Both the position numbers and the translations under genes were made by a program. 26,184 bases of DNA from CAUUCX01 sp041844835 (GTDB lineage: Bacteria > Bacillota > Clostridia > Peptostreptococcales > Anaerovoracaceae). The notes beneath the pieces were generated by a model that was not told where the DNA came from, did not search any database, and saw only the letters and a list, made by a program, of their open reading frames with translations. How positions within the stretch are numbered: the stretch's first letter is position 1; each line of letters begins with the position of its first letter. This document shows positions 6,982-15,149 of the stretch, piece by piece. The stretch spans positions 1-26,184 of the forward strand of contig JBGZBU010000034.1 in NCBI GenBank assembly GCA_041844835.1, given 5' to 3'.

Positions 6982-8397
6982 TTATTCTTTGATCACCTGT
7001 ACTCCCTGCGGAGTATCCTTTAGCGAATATCCCTTGGCTTTCAGAATATCCCTTATCTCATCCGCCTTTGAAAAATCCTTGTTTTTTCTGGCTTCCTGTC
7101 GCTCTTCCACCAACTCTTCAATTTCTGCGGGAATCAGATCCGCTTCACCGTCATTCTTCATAATTCCTAAAACGCCTGTAAGCTCAAGCAACATGTCACG
7201 TGCTTTTTCAGCGAATTTAGAGGATGCGGGATTGCCTGCGTCCGCTTGTTTCAGGGCGGTATTTATATCGGAAACCAATTCGAAAATTGCGGCAATGGCG
7301 TCGGCAGTATTTAAATCATCATCCATAGCTTTGATGAAATTGGCCCTATGCGCACTGAAAGACTCGAGTTTTTTCGCTTCCAGATCAGATATGGCGGGCG
7401 CGCCGTTTGCGACTATGTGCTCGAGATCAAGCCTGCAATTTTTGATACGCGTGAGCGCATTTTGTGCCTGCTCCATCAATTTGTCGGAAAAATCTATCGG
7501 ATTCCTATAGTGCCCGAGCAACAGGAAAAATCTGACCACATCACCGTCATAATCTTTCAAGATGTCCCGCACCATAAAAAAGTTCCCTTTGGATTTGCTC
7601 ATTTTTTCGTGGTCGATAGTAATATATCCGTTGTGCATCCAGTAGTTTGCGAACGGCGCTCCGTTGCAGCATTCGGACTGTGCAATTTCATTTTCGTGAT
7701 GAGGGAATATGAGATCCTGCCCGCCCGCGTGTATATCTATCGTAGGTCCCAGGTTGTCACGGGACATCGCCGAGCACTCGATATGCCAGCCCGGTCTGCC
7801 CATCCCCCACGGGGATTCCCACGCGATCTCATCGTCGCTCTTTCTTGCTTTCCATAGCGCAAAATCAAGCGGATCTTTCTTCTGTTCGCTGAGATCAACG
7901 CGCGCGCCCGACTCCAGATCCTCTATGTTTTGCCTGGACAATTTCCCATACTCCGGAAAACTTCTTGTAGCAAAATACACATCGCCACCCGATTCATAGG
8001 CATGCCCTTTTTCAATGAGCACGGAGATAAATTCCACTATTTTGCCTATATTGTCGGTGACTTTGGGATGAACCGTAGCTTTCTTTATATTCAGCGCGGC
8101 TGCATCCTTAAAATATTCATCTATATACTTTTTGGACACTTCGCCCGCGGTTATGCCCTCTTCACGGGCTTTGTTAATTATTTTGTCGTCGACATCGGTG
8201 AAATTCTGAATAAAATCCACCTTATACCCTCTGTATTCAAGATATCTCCTCAGAGTATCGAACACCACAAAAGGACGGGCATTACCTATGTGAAAAAAAT
8301 TATACACCGTCGGTCCGCAGACATATATTTTGGCGTGCCCTTCCTTAAGCGGCACAAACTCTTCTTTTTTTCTGCTAAGCGTATTATATATTTTCAT
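6982..8397 (-). CDS. cysS: Cysteinyl-tRNA synthetase
   Basis: This class I synthetase of 471 residues charges tRNA-Cys. It has the zinc ligand Cys27 in YVCGPTVY, the HIGH-type motif HIGN (36-39), the WHIECSAMS and FPHHENEIAQSE zinc and active-site segments, and the EKMSKSKGNF loop, followed by the helical DALR-type region. I chose the ATG at 8395-8397, which has AAAGGAG upstream and starts MKIYNTLSRKKEEF, as usual for the family. The frame is open 26 codons further but without support. The start overlaps the end of cysE by 14 bases, suggesting translational coupling of cysteine synthesis and charging. Confidence 0.97.
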   Translation of the reverse strand: MKIYNTLSRKKEEFVPLKEGHAKIYVCGPTVYNFFHIGNARPFVVFDTLRRYLEYRGYKVDFIQNFTDVDDKIINKAREEGITAGEVSKKYIDEYFKDAAALNIKKATVHPKVTDNIGKIVEFISVLIEKGHAYESGGDVYFATRSFPEYGKLSRQNIEDLESGARVDLSEQKKDPLDFALWKARKSDDEIAWESPWGMGRPGWHIECSAMSRDNLGPTIDIHAGGQDLIFPHHENEIAQSECCNGAPFANYWMHNGYITIDHEKMSKSKGNFFMVRDILKDYDGDVVRFFLLLGHYRNPIDFSDKLMEQAQNALTRIKNCRLDLEHIVANGAPAISDLEAKKLESFSAHRANFIKAMDDDLNTADAIAAIFELVSDINTALKQADAGNPASSKFAEKARDMLLELTGVLGIMKNDGEADLIPAEIEELVEERQEARKNKDFSKADEIRDILKAKGYSLKDTPQGVQVIKE

Positions 8398-9079
8398 TTC
8401 GATCTTCACTCCTTTTTGCTGTTTTAGTGACATCCTCCGCGTTCCCGCTGACCAGCTGCTTTTCAAGTTCTTCAATTCGCTTTGACAATGCGCAAAGGGC
8501 GTCTGCGACAGGGTCCGGAATATCCACCTGATTCATCTCGTCATAGAATTCGCAGTCCGCACATTCCTGCTTGTTCACTATGGCGCCGGGAATACCGACG
8601 ACGGTGCAATTATCCGGGACTTCTTTAAGAACCACCGAGCCTGCGCCTATTTTAACGCCGTTTCCGACTTTGAAAGGGCCGAGCACTTTTGCGCCTGAAC
8701 TTATCACCACGTGGCTACCGATAGTCGGATGCCTCTTCCCGACGTCCTTACCCGTTCCGCCGAGAGTAACTCCCTGATATATTGTGACATCGTTTCCTAT
8801 CTCAGTGGTTTCGCCTATGACTACCGCCATGCCGTGATCTATCATGCAGCGCTCTCCTATGACTGCACCCGGATGTATTTCTATTCCGGTGAAAAACCGA
8901 ACCCACTGCGATATCAATCTTGCAAGCAGTTTGAAGTGATGCCTGTAAAGAAAATGTGCCGGCGTGTGGAACATGAGCGCCCACACTCCCGGATAACAAA
9001 GCAGCACTTCCAGACCGTTCCTCGCAGCCGGATCTTTCTCAAGTACCGCCCTGATATTTCCTCTGGTTCTCTTAAACAT
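8384..9079 (-). CDS. cysE: Serine O-acetyltransferase
   Basis: CysE acetylates serine with acetyl-CoA, the first committed step of cysteine synthesis. The 231-residue protein has a short N-terminal helical part, then left-handed beta-helix hexapeptide repeats from about 68 to 165: GIEIHPGAVIGERCMIDHGMA with the catalytic pair Asp81-His82, then YQGVTLGGTGK, KRHPTIG and VGIPG. The C-terminal tail (about 170-231) is charged and helical. It is followed by cysS with a 14-base overlap, a common pairing in Bacillota. The start codon is 13 bases after GGAG, rather long, but no better start is seen. A strong promoter lies about 45 bases upstream and there is no T-box. Confidence 0.95.
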   Translation of the reverse strand: MFKRTRGNIRAVLEKDPAARNGLEVLLCYPGVWALMFHTPAHFLYRHHFKLLARLISQWVRFFTGIEIHPGAVIGERCMIDHGMAVVIGETTEIGNDVTIYQGVTLGGTGKDVGKRHPTIGSHVVISSGAKVLGPFKVGNGVKIGAGSVVLKEVPDNCTVVGIPGAIVNKQECADCEFYDEMNQVDIPDPVADALCALSKRIEELEKQLVSGNAEDVTKTAKRSEDRNENI

Positions 9080-9125
9080 TTATATTTATTTTCTCCCTAA
9101 AATGCAGAATCAAAATATCTTATCA

Positions 9126-9154
9126 ATTATATATCACTACCCGTTTTTTTTCAA
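9126..9154 (-). promoter_or_regulatory. Sigma-A promoter of the cysE-cysS-mrnC-thyA-folA-rlmB cluster
   Basis: On the minus strand -35 TTGAAA (9149-9154), a 17-base spacer and a perfect -10 TATAAT (9126-9131). The start is predicted near 9119, giving a 40-base leader to cysE. That leader is too short for a T-box, S-box or other large riboswitch. Confidence 0.75.
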
Positions 9155-9217
9155 TTATCACGCTTTATGCGAAGAATTGCATCCCGCACGCAGCAAATAT
9201 ATTAAAAGCTAATAAAT

Positions 9218-9240
9218 AAACCTCGGAAAACCCGAGGTTT
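9218..9240 (-). terminator. Intrinsic terminator of the M23 gene
   Basis: AAACCTCGG and CCGAGGTTT form a perfect 9-bp stem with a 5-base loop, 64 bases past the stop. On the minus strand it is followed by TTTATTTATT (partly in the stem). On the plus strand a T-run comes slightly later, so it might work both ways. Confidence 0.75.
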
Positions 9241-9303
9241 GTTGCTGTTTATTTTTTTCGCCCTACAGACCTTATTTTGCCCGTATCCTCCTATCGCACC
9301 GGA

Positions 9304-9873
9304 CTAGGAGACATTTCCAATTTTCGCTGCCGGGTTCACGACTCTGCCGCCCATCCTTATCTCGAAATGACATATATATCCGGTCGCATTGCCTGTCTTG
9401 CCGTTCGTTCCTATTTGCTGTCCTTGCTTTACATACTGACCCGCCTTCACCGCATAGGTGTCCAGATGCGCGTAATACGTCTCCTGACCGTTCCCGTGCG
9501 CTATTTTCACTATATTACCATAAGAGGATGACCATCCCGCAAAAGTAACCGTACCCGACTTCGATGCCAAAATCGGAGTTCCCTTAGGATTTCTGAGATC
9601 TATCCCGGAGTGAATCCTGCCGCCGCTTCTCCTTGCTCCAAACGGGGAGGAAATCTCCACCCTGCTCATCGGATAAATGAAAACTTCCGGAGGCGCGGGG
9701 GCAACCTGTGCAGGCGCCGCCTGTGCCGTAACGGTATCCGTCTGTGGAGAAGTTTCAACAGCCTCCGCGGAGGATCCTGAAATTTCCGCACCTAACGGCG
9801 GAACAAAAGCAACTGCAAAAATCAATACGAATGAAACAATGAATGCAACAATCCTGACTTTTAAAGAACTCAT
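9304..9873 (-). CDS. Secreted M23-type (LytM) peptidase-like protein, one catalytic His replaced
   Basis: This 189-residue protein has an N-terminal membrane or signal segment (about 7-24), an Ala/Pro/Thr-rich linker (30-63) and a single M23 domain (65-188). Zinc ligands are present: His88 and Asp92 in HSGIDLR, and His169 in the last motif. The conserved His136 is in YYAHLDT. The usual H-x-H motif reads I167-C-H169, so the catalytic His expected at 167 is Ile. Active M23 enzymes cut peptidoglycan cross-links; this one may be weak or non-enzymatic, like LytM-domain regulators. The gene has its own promoter (9936-9965) and terminator. Its ribosome binding site (AAAGG, 11 bases away) is modest; an in-frame stop upstream rules out an earlier start. 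Confidence 0.88.
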   Translation of the reverse strand: MSSLKVRIVAFIVSFVLIFAVAFVPPLGAEISGSSAEAVETSPQTDTVTAQAAPAQVAPAPPEVFIYPMSRVEISSPFGARRSGGRIHSGIDLRNPKGTPILASKSGTVTFAGWSSSYGNIVKIAHGNGQETYYAHLDTYAVKAGQYVKQGQQIGTNGKTGNATGYICHFEIRMGGRVVNPAAKIGNVS

Positions 9874-9935
9874 AAAACACGAAACCTTTCACTGACGACG
9901 ATGTCTAAACCCAATGCTGAATCCCTTTTGAATAT

Positions 9936-9965
9936 ATTACAATAATATTACAACCCACATGTCAA
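9936..9965 (-). promoter_or_regulatory. Sigma-A promoter of the M23 gene
   Basis: On the minus strand a perfect -35 TTGACA (9960-9965), an 18-base spacer and -10 TGTAAT (9936-9941). The predicted start is near 9929, giving a 56-base leader. It lies just after the terminator of the cyclophilin gene, so the M23 gene is an independent unit. Confidence 0.65.
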
Positions 9966-10004
9966 TTCAATCAAATCCACCAATCTTCACAATTCCTACA
10001 CATT

Positions 10005-10040
10005 AAAAAAGAGCCGAACTTGTTAGTTTTACGGCTCTTT
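10005..10040 (-). terminator. Intrinsic terminator after the cyclophilin gene
   Basis: AAAGAGCCG and CGGCTCTTT form a 9-bp stem around a 15-base loop, and on the minus strand a run of six or more U follows (10005-10010). It lies 54 bases past the stop codon and ends the carD-to-cyclophilin transcription unit. Confidence 0.85.
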
Positions 10041-10093
10041 CATTAAATGCGAAATTTTCTGACAAATTGATCGCGTTTTTATGTTCATGATGT

Positions 10094-10582
10094 TCATGCC
10101 TCCTCATTGATTATCTGAATCCGCTTCATGCGCTGAGGAGACACCGGTTTATCGCCGAATCCGCACTGCACGGATACGATCTCGTCCGCAACCTCCATCC
10201 CCTCGATCACTTTGCCGAAAGCCGCATATTCTCCATCGAGATGCGGAGCGTCCTCAACCATTATAAAAAACTGCGATCCGGCGGAGTCGGGCATCATGCT
10301 GCGCGCCATGGAAATCACTCCGCGCGTGTGATTCAAATCGTTTTTTACACCGTTTGAAGCAAATTCTCCCTTTATGTTGTGCCCGGGACCGCCGGTGCCG
10401 TTTCCGAGCGGGCAGCCGCCCTGTATCATAAAGCCGGGAATCACCCTATGGAATATCAAACCGTTGTAGAATCCGTCATTTGCCAGTTTCTCAAAATTCT
10501 CAACAGTTATGGGCGCAACTTCCGGGTAGAGTTCTCCTTTGATAATTCCGCCGTTTTCCATCTCAATCACAAATCTTTTCAT
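10094..10582 (-). CDS. Peptidyl-prolyl cis-trans isomerase, cyclophilin type
   Basis: The 162-residue protein is a single cyclophilin domain. Its motifs are PEVAPITVENFEKLANDGFYNGLIFHRVIPGF (shown here only as landmarks VENF and FHRV), MIQGG, GSQFFI and YAAFGKVIEGM, including the catalytic Arg in FHRVIPG. It speeds isomerisation of proline peptide bonds during protein folding. There is no signal peptide, so it is cytoplasmic. The ATG has a strong AAGGAG nine bases upstream. It is the last gene before a good terminator. Between it and proS is a 147-base segment with repeats and dyads. Confidence 0.95.
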   Translation of the reverse strand: MKRFVIEMENGGIIKGELYPEVAPITVENFEKLANDGFYNGLIFHRVIPGFMIQGGCPLGNGTGGPGHNIKGEFASNGVKNDLNHTRGVISMARSMMPDSAGSQFFIMVEDAPHLDGEYAAFGKVIEGMEVADEIVSVQCGFGDKPVSPQRMKRIQIINEEA

Positions 10583-10610
10583 AGCCGATCTCCTTTTAAA
10601 ATTATACGTT

Positions 10611-10723
10611 TATCATGACAACAGATTCCAGCATGATCAAATGGTTGCTTCATATCGGCAACGCCGCAATGCTCAACGTCTATCGTTGAGCTATAGATTG
10701 ATGCAACCATTATATCATGACAA
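10611..10723. repeat. Structured intergenic element: nested inverted repeats with flanking direct repeats
   Basis: A perfect 9-bp inverted repeat, AATGGTTGC (10640-10648) and GCAACCATT (10703-10711), encloses a second perfect 8-bp hairpin, GCTCAACG (10671-10678) and CGTTGAGC (10684-10691). An 11-base direct repeat TATCATGACAA stands at 10611-10621 and 10713-10723. There is no U-run. On the minus strand the right repeat overlaps an extended -10 (TGATATAAT at 10709-10717). It could be a regulatory region, an RNA switch or a small inserted element; the sequence does not decide. Confidence 0.6.
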
Positions 10724-10729
10724 TAGCCC

Positions 10730-12475
10730 CTATATTCTGATCCCGCAAGACTCCTCACGCACGATTGCGATGGCATTTTTCACCGCCTCACCGACAGACA
10801 TTTCCTGTTTGTCCGCATCTCGCCGCAACTTGTATTCAACAGTTCCGTCGGCGGCACCGCGCCCCACTGTTATCCTGAGGGGGATTCCGATCAAATCGGC
10901 ATCCTTGAATTTCACCCCCGGACGTTCATCTCTGTCATCCAGCAGCACTTCCACGCCCGCATCAAGCAATTCCTCATATATTTTGTCCGCCAATGCCGCC
11001 TGCAGATCATCATCCGGCTTAACCACTGTTATGATTACGTGATATGGCGCTACGGAAAATGGCCAGATTATCCCGTTTTCGTCGTGATGCTGTTCCACAA
11101 TTGCGGCGAGCGTCCTCGTCACGCCCACGCCGTAGCATCCCATCACTATCAGATTGTCGTTTTGATTTTCATCCTTATATGTCGCTCCCATCGCTTCGCT
11201 GTATTTCGTACCGAGTTTAAACACCTGTCCCACTTCAATTCCGCGGGTTTCTTTCACAGGCGTTTTGCACACCGGGCAGGGATCGCCGCCTCGCAGCAAC
11301 TTCAGATCTACTATAATATCCGCCTCGTAGTCGCGTCCGTAATTTAGATTTTTTACATGATAATCCGCCTCGTTTGCTCCGGCACAAAGATTTTTAAGCC
11401 CGGGAATCTCACTGTCCACAACAACAGTGCAATTTTTCAGCCCCTGCGGCCCTGTGAAACCCGGCACACATCCCGTAGCTGCAGCTATCTCCCTCTCGTC
11501 TGCAAATTCAATCGCGTGTTCCGGAATCCCCAGCGCATTAATGAGCTTTGTCATATTGAGCTCTCTGTCACCGCGCACGAAAACGCATATGAAACCGTCT
11601 TTGTCGCCGTGTTCATCGTATTTTACAAAGAGAAGCGCTTTCAATGTTTGTTCCTTGGAGATCTCTAAATATGCCGCAACCTCATCTATCGTCTTGCAAT
11701 TCGGAGTTTTCACTTTATCGGGCTGCAGCATGTCCGTGGCATCATCGCAGGGAGCATCAATAAACTCCGCCCTCTCTTTGGTTGCCGCCATTGAACAGTT
11801 CTCACAATACACTATTTCACTTTCTCCTATATCCGAAAGCGCAATGAATTCGTGCGAATTGCTGCCGCCGATAGCCCCGGTATCCGCTTCCACCGGTCTG
11901 AATTTAAGCCCGCAAGCCTCAAACAACCTTTCATATGCCGCATACATCTCATCATAACTTTTATCCAGACCCTCATAATCCTTATCGAAAGAATAAGCGT
12001 CTTTCATTATGAATTCCCTGCTCCGCATCAGACCGAAACGCGGGCGCGCCTCATCTCTGTACTTGGTTTGTATTTGATAGAGATTGACCGGGAGCTGCCT
12101 GTGAGAACTGATATCGCTTCTTGCGACATCGGTAAAAATTTCTTCATGCGTGGGACCGAGACAAAAATCGCGACCGTTTCTGTCCTTCAGTCTCCACAAC
12201 TCGGGCCCATATGCAAACCATCTGCCCGACTCTTCCCAGAGCTCGGACGGCTGCACTGCGGACATGTGAATTTCCTGTGCGCCGCTCCTATCCATCTCTC
12301 TTCGTATTATGCTCTCGATTTTTCTGACGGAACGGTACCCCATAGGCATAAAGCCGTAAACGCCGGACACGAGCTTCCTTATCATTCCCGTTCTGAGCAG
12401 ATAAATATGGCTCGGGATCTCCGCCTCGCTCGGCACCTCCCGCAGAGTTTTTAAGTGCATTTTTGACAATCTCAT
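10730..12475 (-). CDS. proS: Prolyl-tRNA synthetase, bacterial type with editing domain
   Basis: This 581-residue class II synthetase charges tRNA-Pro. It shows motif 1 around GFMPMGYRSVRKIE, motif 2 around YRDEARPRFGLMRSREF with KDAYSF, and motif 3 GCYGVGVTRTLAAI. Between motifs 2 and 3 is an inserted YbaK-like editing domain (about 235-400) that removes mischarged alanine in relatives. The C-terminal anticodon-binding domain starts near WPFSVAPYHVII. I chose the ATG at 12473-12475 because AAGGAG lies eight bases upstream and the protein then starts MRLSKMHLKTLREVP as usual. An ATG seven codons earlier lies before the ribosome binding site. It occupies the place held by gltX in B. subtilis. 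Confidence 0.97.
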   Translation of the reverse strand: MRLSKMHLKTLREVPSEAEIPSHIYLLRTGMIRKLVSGVYGFMPMGYRSVRKIESIIRREMDRSGAQEIHMSAVQPSELWEESGRWFAYGPELWRLKDRNGRDFCLGPTHEEIFTDVARSDISSHRQLPVNLYQIQTKYRDEARPRFGLMRSREFIMKDAYSFDKDYEGLDKSYDEMYAAYERLFEACGLKFRPVEADTGAIGGSNSHEFIALSDIGESEIVYCENCSMAATKERAEFIDAPCDDATDMLQPDKVKTPNCKTIDEVAAYLEISKEQTLKALLFVKYDEHGDKDGFICVFVRGDRELNMTKLINALGIPEHAIEFADEREIAAATGCVPGFTGPQGLKNCTVVVDSEIPGLKNLCAGANEADYHVKNLNYGRDYEADIIVDLKLLRGGDPCPVCKTPVKETRGIEVGQVFKLGTKYSEAMGATYKDENQNDNLIVMGCYGVGVTRTLAAIVEQHHDENGIIWPFSVAPYHVIITVVKPDDDLQAALADKIYEELLDAGVEVLLDDRDERPGVKFKDADLIGIPLRITVGRGAADGTVEYKLRRDADKQEMSVGEAVKNAIAIVREESCGIRI

Positions 12476-12563
12476 ATGATTACTCCTTCTTATCATTGTT
12501 TAGCTTATATAGTTTTGTTTACGTACAAATTGTCTATAGCGTTCAGCAGATCTCCATCCGAAT

Positions 12564-13073
12564 TTATTCTCTGTAAAGCAAGCAAACCGCCGTTGCAAGT
12601 ATCCCCTCGCGCCGCCCGGGAAATCCCATCTCCTCCGTGGTGGTCCCTTTGATTGACAAATTACAGCGCGCGCCGCCTATCGCCTGCATGGATTCTGCAA
12701 GCACACTGCGCATCTTAGCCTCTTTAGGCGCTATTTTCGGTTCTTCGCACATTACGGTTATATCCGCATTTAAAAGTCGGTACCCGGTCTCCGCCACTGC
12801 GCCGCAAACTTTCTCCAAAAGCTTGATACTGCTTGCATCCTTATATTGCACATCGCTATCCGGAAACAACCTGCCGATATCACCAAGTCCCGCCGCAGAT
12901 AAAAGGGCATCCATCAAAGCGTGCACACAAACATCCGCGTCGGAGTGCCCGAGCAGCCCGGTGCATCCCTCAAACTCAATCCCTCCCAGAATCAATTTTC
13001 GATCGGCAGCAAATTTGTGGGCGTCAATACCCTGCCCTATTCTGATATCGGGGAAATTCGTATGATTTTTCAT
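12564..13073 (-). CDS. ispF: 2-C-methyl-D-erythritol 2,4-cyclodiphosphate synthase
   Basis: IspF forms the cyclic diphosphate in the MEP pathway for isoprenoid precursors. The 169-residue protein has the metal site DAH (17-19) in GQGIDAHKF, LGHSDADVCVHALMDAL with the third metal His, the FPDSD segment and the ending STEEMGF-like TTTEEMGFPGRREGI. Length is normal. A GGGGTG ribosome binding site lies eight bases before the ATG. It follows ispD by 24 bases in the same direction; the two act at consecutive parts of the pathway and are also adjacent in B. subtilis. Confidence 0.96.
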   Translation of the reverse strand: MKNHTNFPDIRIGQGIDAHKFAADRKLILGGIEFEGCTGLLGHSDADVCVHALMDALLSAAGLGDIGRLFPDSDVQYKDASSIKLLEKVCGAVAETGYRLLNADITVMCEEPKIAPKEAKMRSVLAESMQAIGGARCNLSIKGTTTEEMGFPGRREGILATAVCLLYRE

Positions 13074-13097
13074 TTTACAACACCCCTATACTGTATC

Positions 13098-13931
13098 CTA
13101 CTCCAAATCTTCAACGGTAGTTATTTTGATGTTTTTATACGAGCCTTCCACCATGACGACTTGTTCACCCATAGCCTCTACTAAAGCGGCATCATCCGCC
13201 GCTTGCATTCCTTTTCTTTCCGCCTCATAATAAGCCGCCTGCAATATCCTCCGACTGAAACCCTGCGGCGTCTGCACGAGGAAATAATCGTCCCGATTGA
13301 CTCCACAGCGGGCTGTGCGCAGGCTGTCTTTCAGAGGCACTGTGGGGACCGCCGCCCCGTGAACTTCCGCTGCCGCAATCACATCGTTTACTATGCGCTC
13401 GTCAACATACGGTCTTGCCGCATCGTGGACAAGCACAATTTCAATATCATCCGGCAGCGCCGCGAGACCGTTTTTCACAGACCCGCCTCTGGTCTCATCT
13501 CCCACGGTTATTACGCATTTCTTACCGGCATTTTTTGCCATGAATTTCAAATTTTCTCTGATCTCTCCGATCCCTTTCAGTATCGCATTTTTTATGTGAG
13601 CTCTCTGCGTGCCGTAAACCGCGTGCCTGATTCCCTCGACGGCGGATTCTTTTTCCCTGCCTTTCTTCACTTCGAGCATCCTCTTTTTCGTTGCTCCGGC
13701 GGCGAAAATATTCGATTGCTCCTCTCTTGATCGTTCTATTTTTTGAACGTATTTTTGCGGAAAGACCACAACCACTGCATCCACCAATTTATTACACGCA
13801 AAAACTCTGGTGGTTTTTGCCACCATAGTTTCTCCGTCTATCTTCATGAATTGTTTGGGCACAGGCAGACCCATGCGAGTTCCTGACCCAGCTGCAGGTA
13901 TTATAACTGCAACTTTTTTCCCCTTATACAT
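13098..13931 (-). CDS. ispD: 2-C-methyl-D-erythritol 4-phosphate cytidylyltransferase with internal insertion
   Basis: IspD joins MEP to CMP using CTP. The 277-residue protein starts VAVIIPAAGSGTRMGLPVPKQF with the nucleotide-binding Arg19 and Lys26 and later has GDETRGGSVKNGL (144-156), VLVHDAARPYV, VPLKDSLR and QTPQGF. The family is normally about 230 residues. The extra length is an inserted basic, probably helical block of about 55-60 residues between VVVVFPQKY (54-61) and the CVITVGDE strand (139-146). The ATG has no clear ribosome binding site, and an in-frame stop just upstream excludes an earlier start, so initiation may depend on coupling with yacL, 65 bases before. Confidence 0.93.
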   Translation of the reverse strand: MYKGKKVAVIIPAAGSGTRMGLPVPKQFMKIDGETMVAKTTRVFACNKLVDAVVVVFPQKYVQKIERSREEQSNIFAAGATKKRMLEVKKGREKESAVEGIRHAVYGTQRAHIKNAILKGIGEIRENLKFMAKNAGKKCVITVGDETRGGSVKNGLAALPDDIEIVLVHDAARPYVDERIVNDVIAAAEVHGAAVPTVPLKDSLRTARCGVNRDDYFLVQTPQGFSRRILQAAYYEAERKGMQAADDAALVEAMGEQVVMVEGSYKNIKITTVEDLE

Positions 13932-13996
13932 ATACTATATTCTACAAAATTCGCCACTGAATATTTTGGGCGTTCTGATTGCTTTACGCTGTTCTG

Positions 13997-15103
13997 CTAT
14001 TTGGGCTTTGCAAAAATCATTCTCCCCGCAGCTGTCTGCAAGACGCTTGTTACCATGACATCAGTCGATTTTCCTATATATTTTCTGCCCTCCTCCACGA
14101 CTATCATGGTTCCGTCATCAAGATACGCAACTGCCTGATTATATTCCTTTCCCTCTTTGACAAGAAAAACATTCATGGCCTCTCCCGGAAGAACCACCGG
14201 TTTTAAAGTATTTGCAAGTTCATTGATGTTGAGCACGGAGACGCCGTTGATTCCCGCCACTTTATTGAGATTGTAGTCGTTTGTAACCACTTTGCCGTTC
14301 ATTATCTGCGCCAGCTTCAACAGCTTTACGTCAACCTCGGGAATTTCGTCCAATGCCCTCTCCGAATTCGTGTTATATATTTCAATCCCGTATTCCGTCT
14401 GAATCTTATTTAAAATATCCAGTCCCCTGCGCCCTCTATTTCTCTTAAGCGCGTCCGATGAATCTGCTATATGCCTAAGTTCCACCAGGACAAATTCCGG
14501 AATCACTATAGGGCCCTCGATGAACCCCGTTTTCATTATGTCCGATATTCTGCCGTCTATTATCACACTCGTATCAATTATTTTGGGTGTCGCGGAAGCA
14601 TTTTTATACTTACCCTTGCCTCCGGCCCCGCCCCTCAGCGATCCGAGCAACATCGGCAAAAATTCCCTGCCTTTCTGCGAACCGATAGTCAATCCCAGAT
14701 ACGCGCATACCAGATATGTCACAATGGTCAGCAGTATATTAAGCCCTGTCATTTCGATGCCGTGATAGATTCCGCTGATGAGGTATGCTATGAGCAAACC
14801 TATAAGCAGCCCCGCCGTGCTGGCAAAAACCTGTTCCGGCGGTACCGACTGCAAATCGCTCTCTATGTCCGTAGCCATTTTGGACCCCTGCCGTCTCAAT
14901 AGCGGCATAATAAAAAAGAAAATGATCGCAAATATAATCATAAACGCCAGCATGAGCGGCAATCTCGACACATTTTCGGCGAAACCCAGGTCTTCCCAAG
15001 TGCGCCCTGCTTTTTCAATAATAAATTCCGTGAGCTTGAAAGCGCCGAACCCCGCGACAGCGCCAAGCATTGTAAAAATCAATCTGATGAATTTTTTAAG
15101 CAT
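13997..15103 (-). CDS. yacL: Membrane-anchored PIN/TRAM domain protein (YacL family)
   Basis: The 368-residue protein has four likely membrane helices (about 7-28, 48-68, 95-113, 120-141), a Gly/Lys-rich linker, a PIN nuclease domain (173-295) and a C-terminal TRAM domain (300-365). Candidate PIN acidic residues are Asp177 in IIDTSVIIDGR, Glu208, Asp258 and Asp276 in VTNDYNLN. PIN domains are usually metal-dependent RNases and TRAM domains bind RNA; the role of YacL is not well established. The start has AAGGAT eight bases upstream. It lies between carD and ispD, as in many Bacillota. Confidence 0.93.
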   Translation of the reverse strand: MLKKFIRLIFTMLGAVAGFGAFKLTEFIIEKAGRTWEDLGFAENVSRLPLMLAFMIIFAIIFFFIMPLLRRQGSKMATDIESDLQSVPPEQVFASTAGLLIGLLIAYLISGIYHGIEMTGLNILLTIVTYLVCAYLGLTIGSQKGREFLPMLLGSLRGGAGGKGKYKNASATPKIIDTSVIIDGRISDIMKTGFIEGPIVIPEFVLVELRHIADSSDALKRNRGRRGLDILNKIQTEYGIEIYNTNSERALDEIPEVDVKLLKLAQIMNGKVVTNDYNLNKVAGINGVSVLNINELANTLKPVVLPGEAMNVFLVKEGKEYNQAVAYLDDGTMIVVEEGRKYIGKSTDVMVTSVLQTAAGRMIFAKPK

Positions 15104-15149
15104 AACCTATCCTTCCATAATATTTATCAGGCAAGACCTCTGTCAGCCG

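Noticed and set aside
9080..9217. T-box or other riboswitch before cysE
   Set aside because: The promoter leaves only about 40 leader bases and I see no T-box core in either strand.
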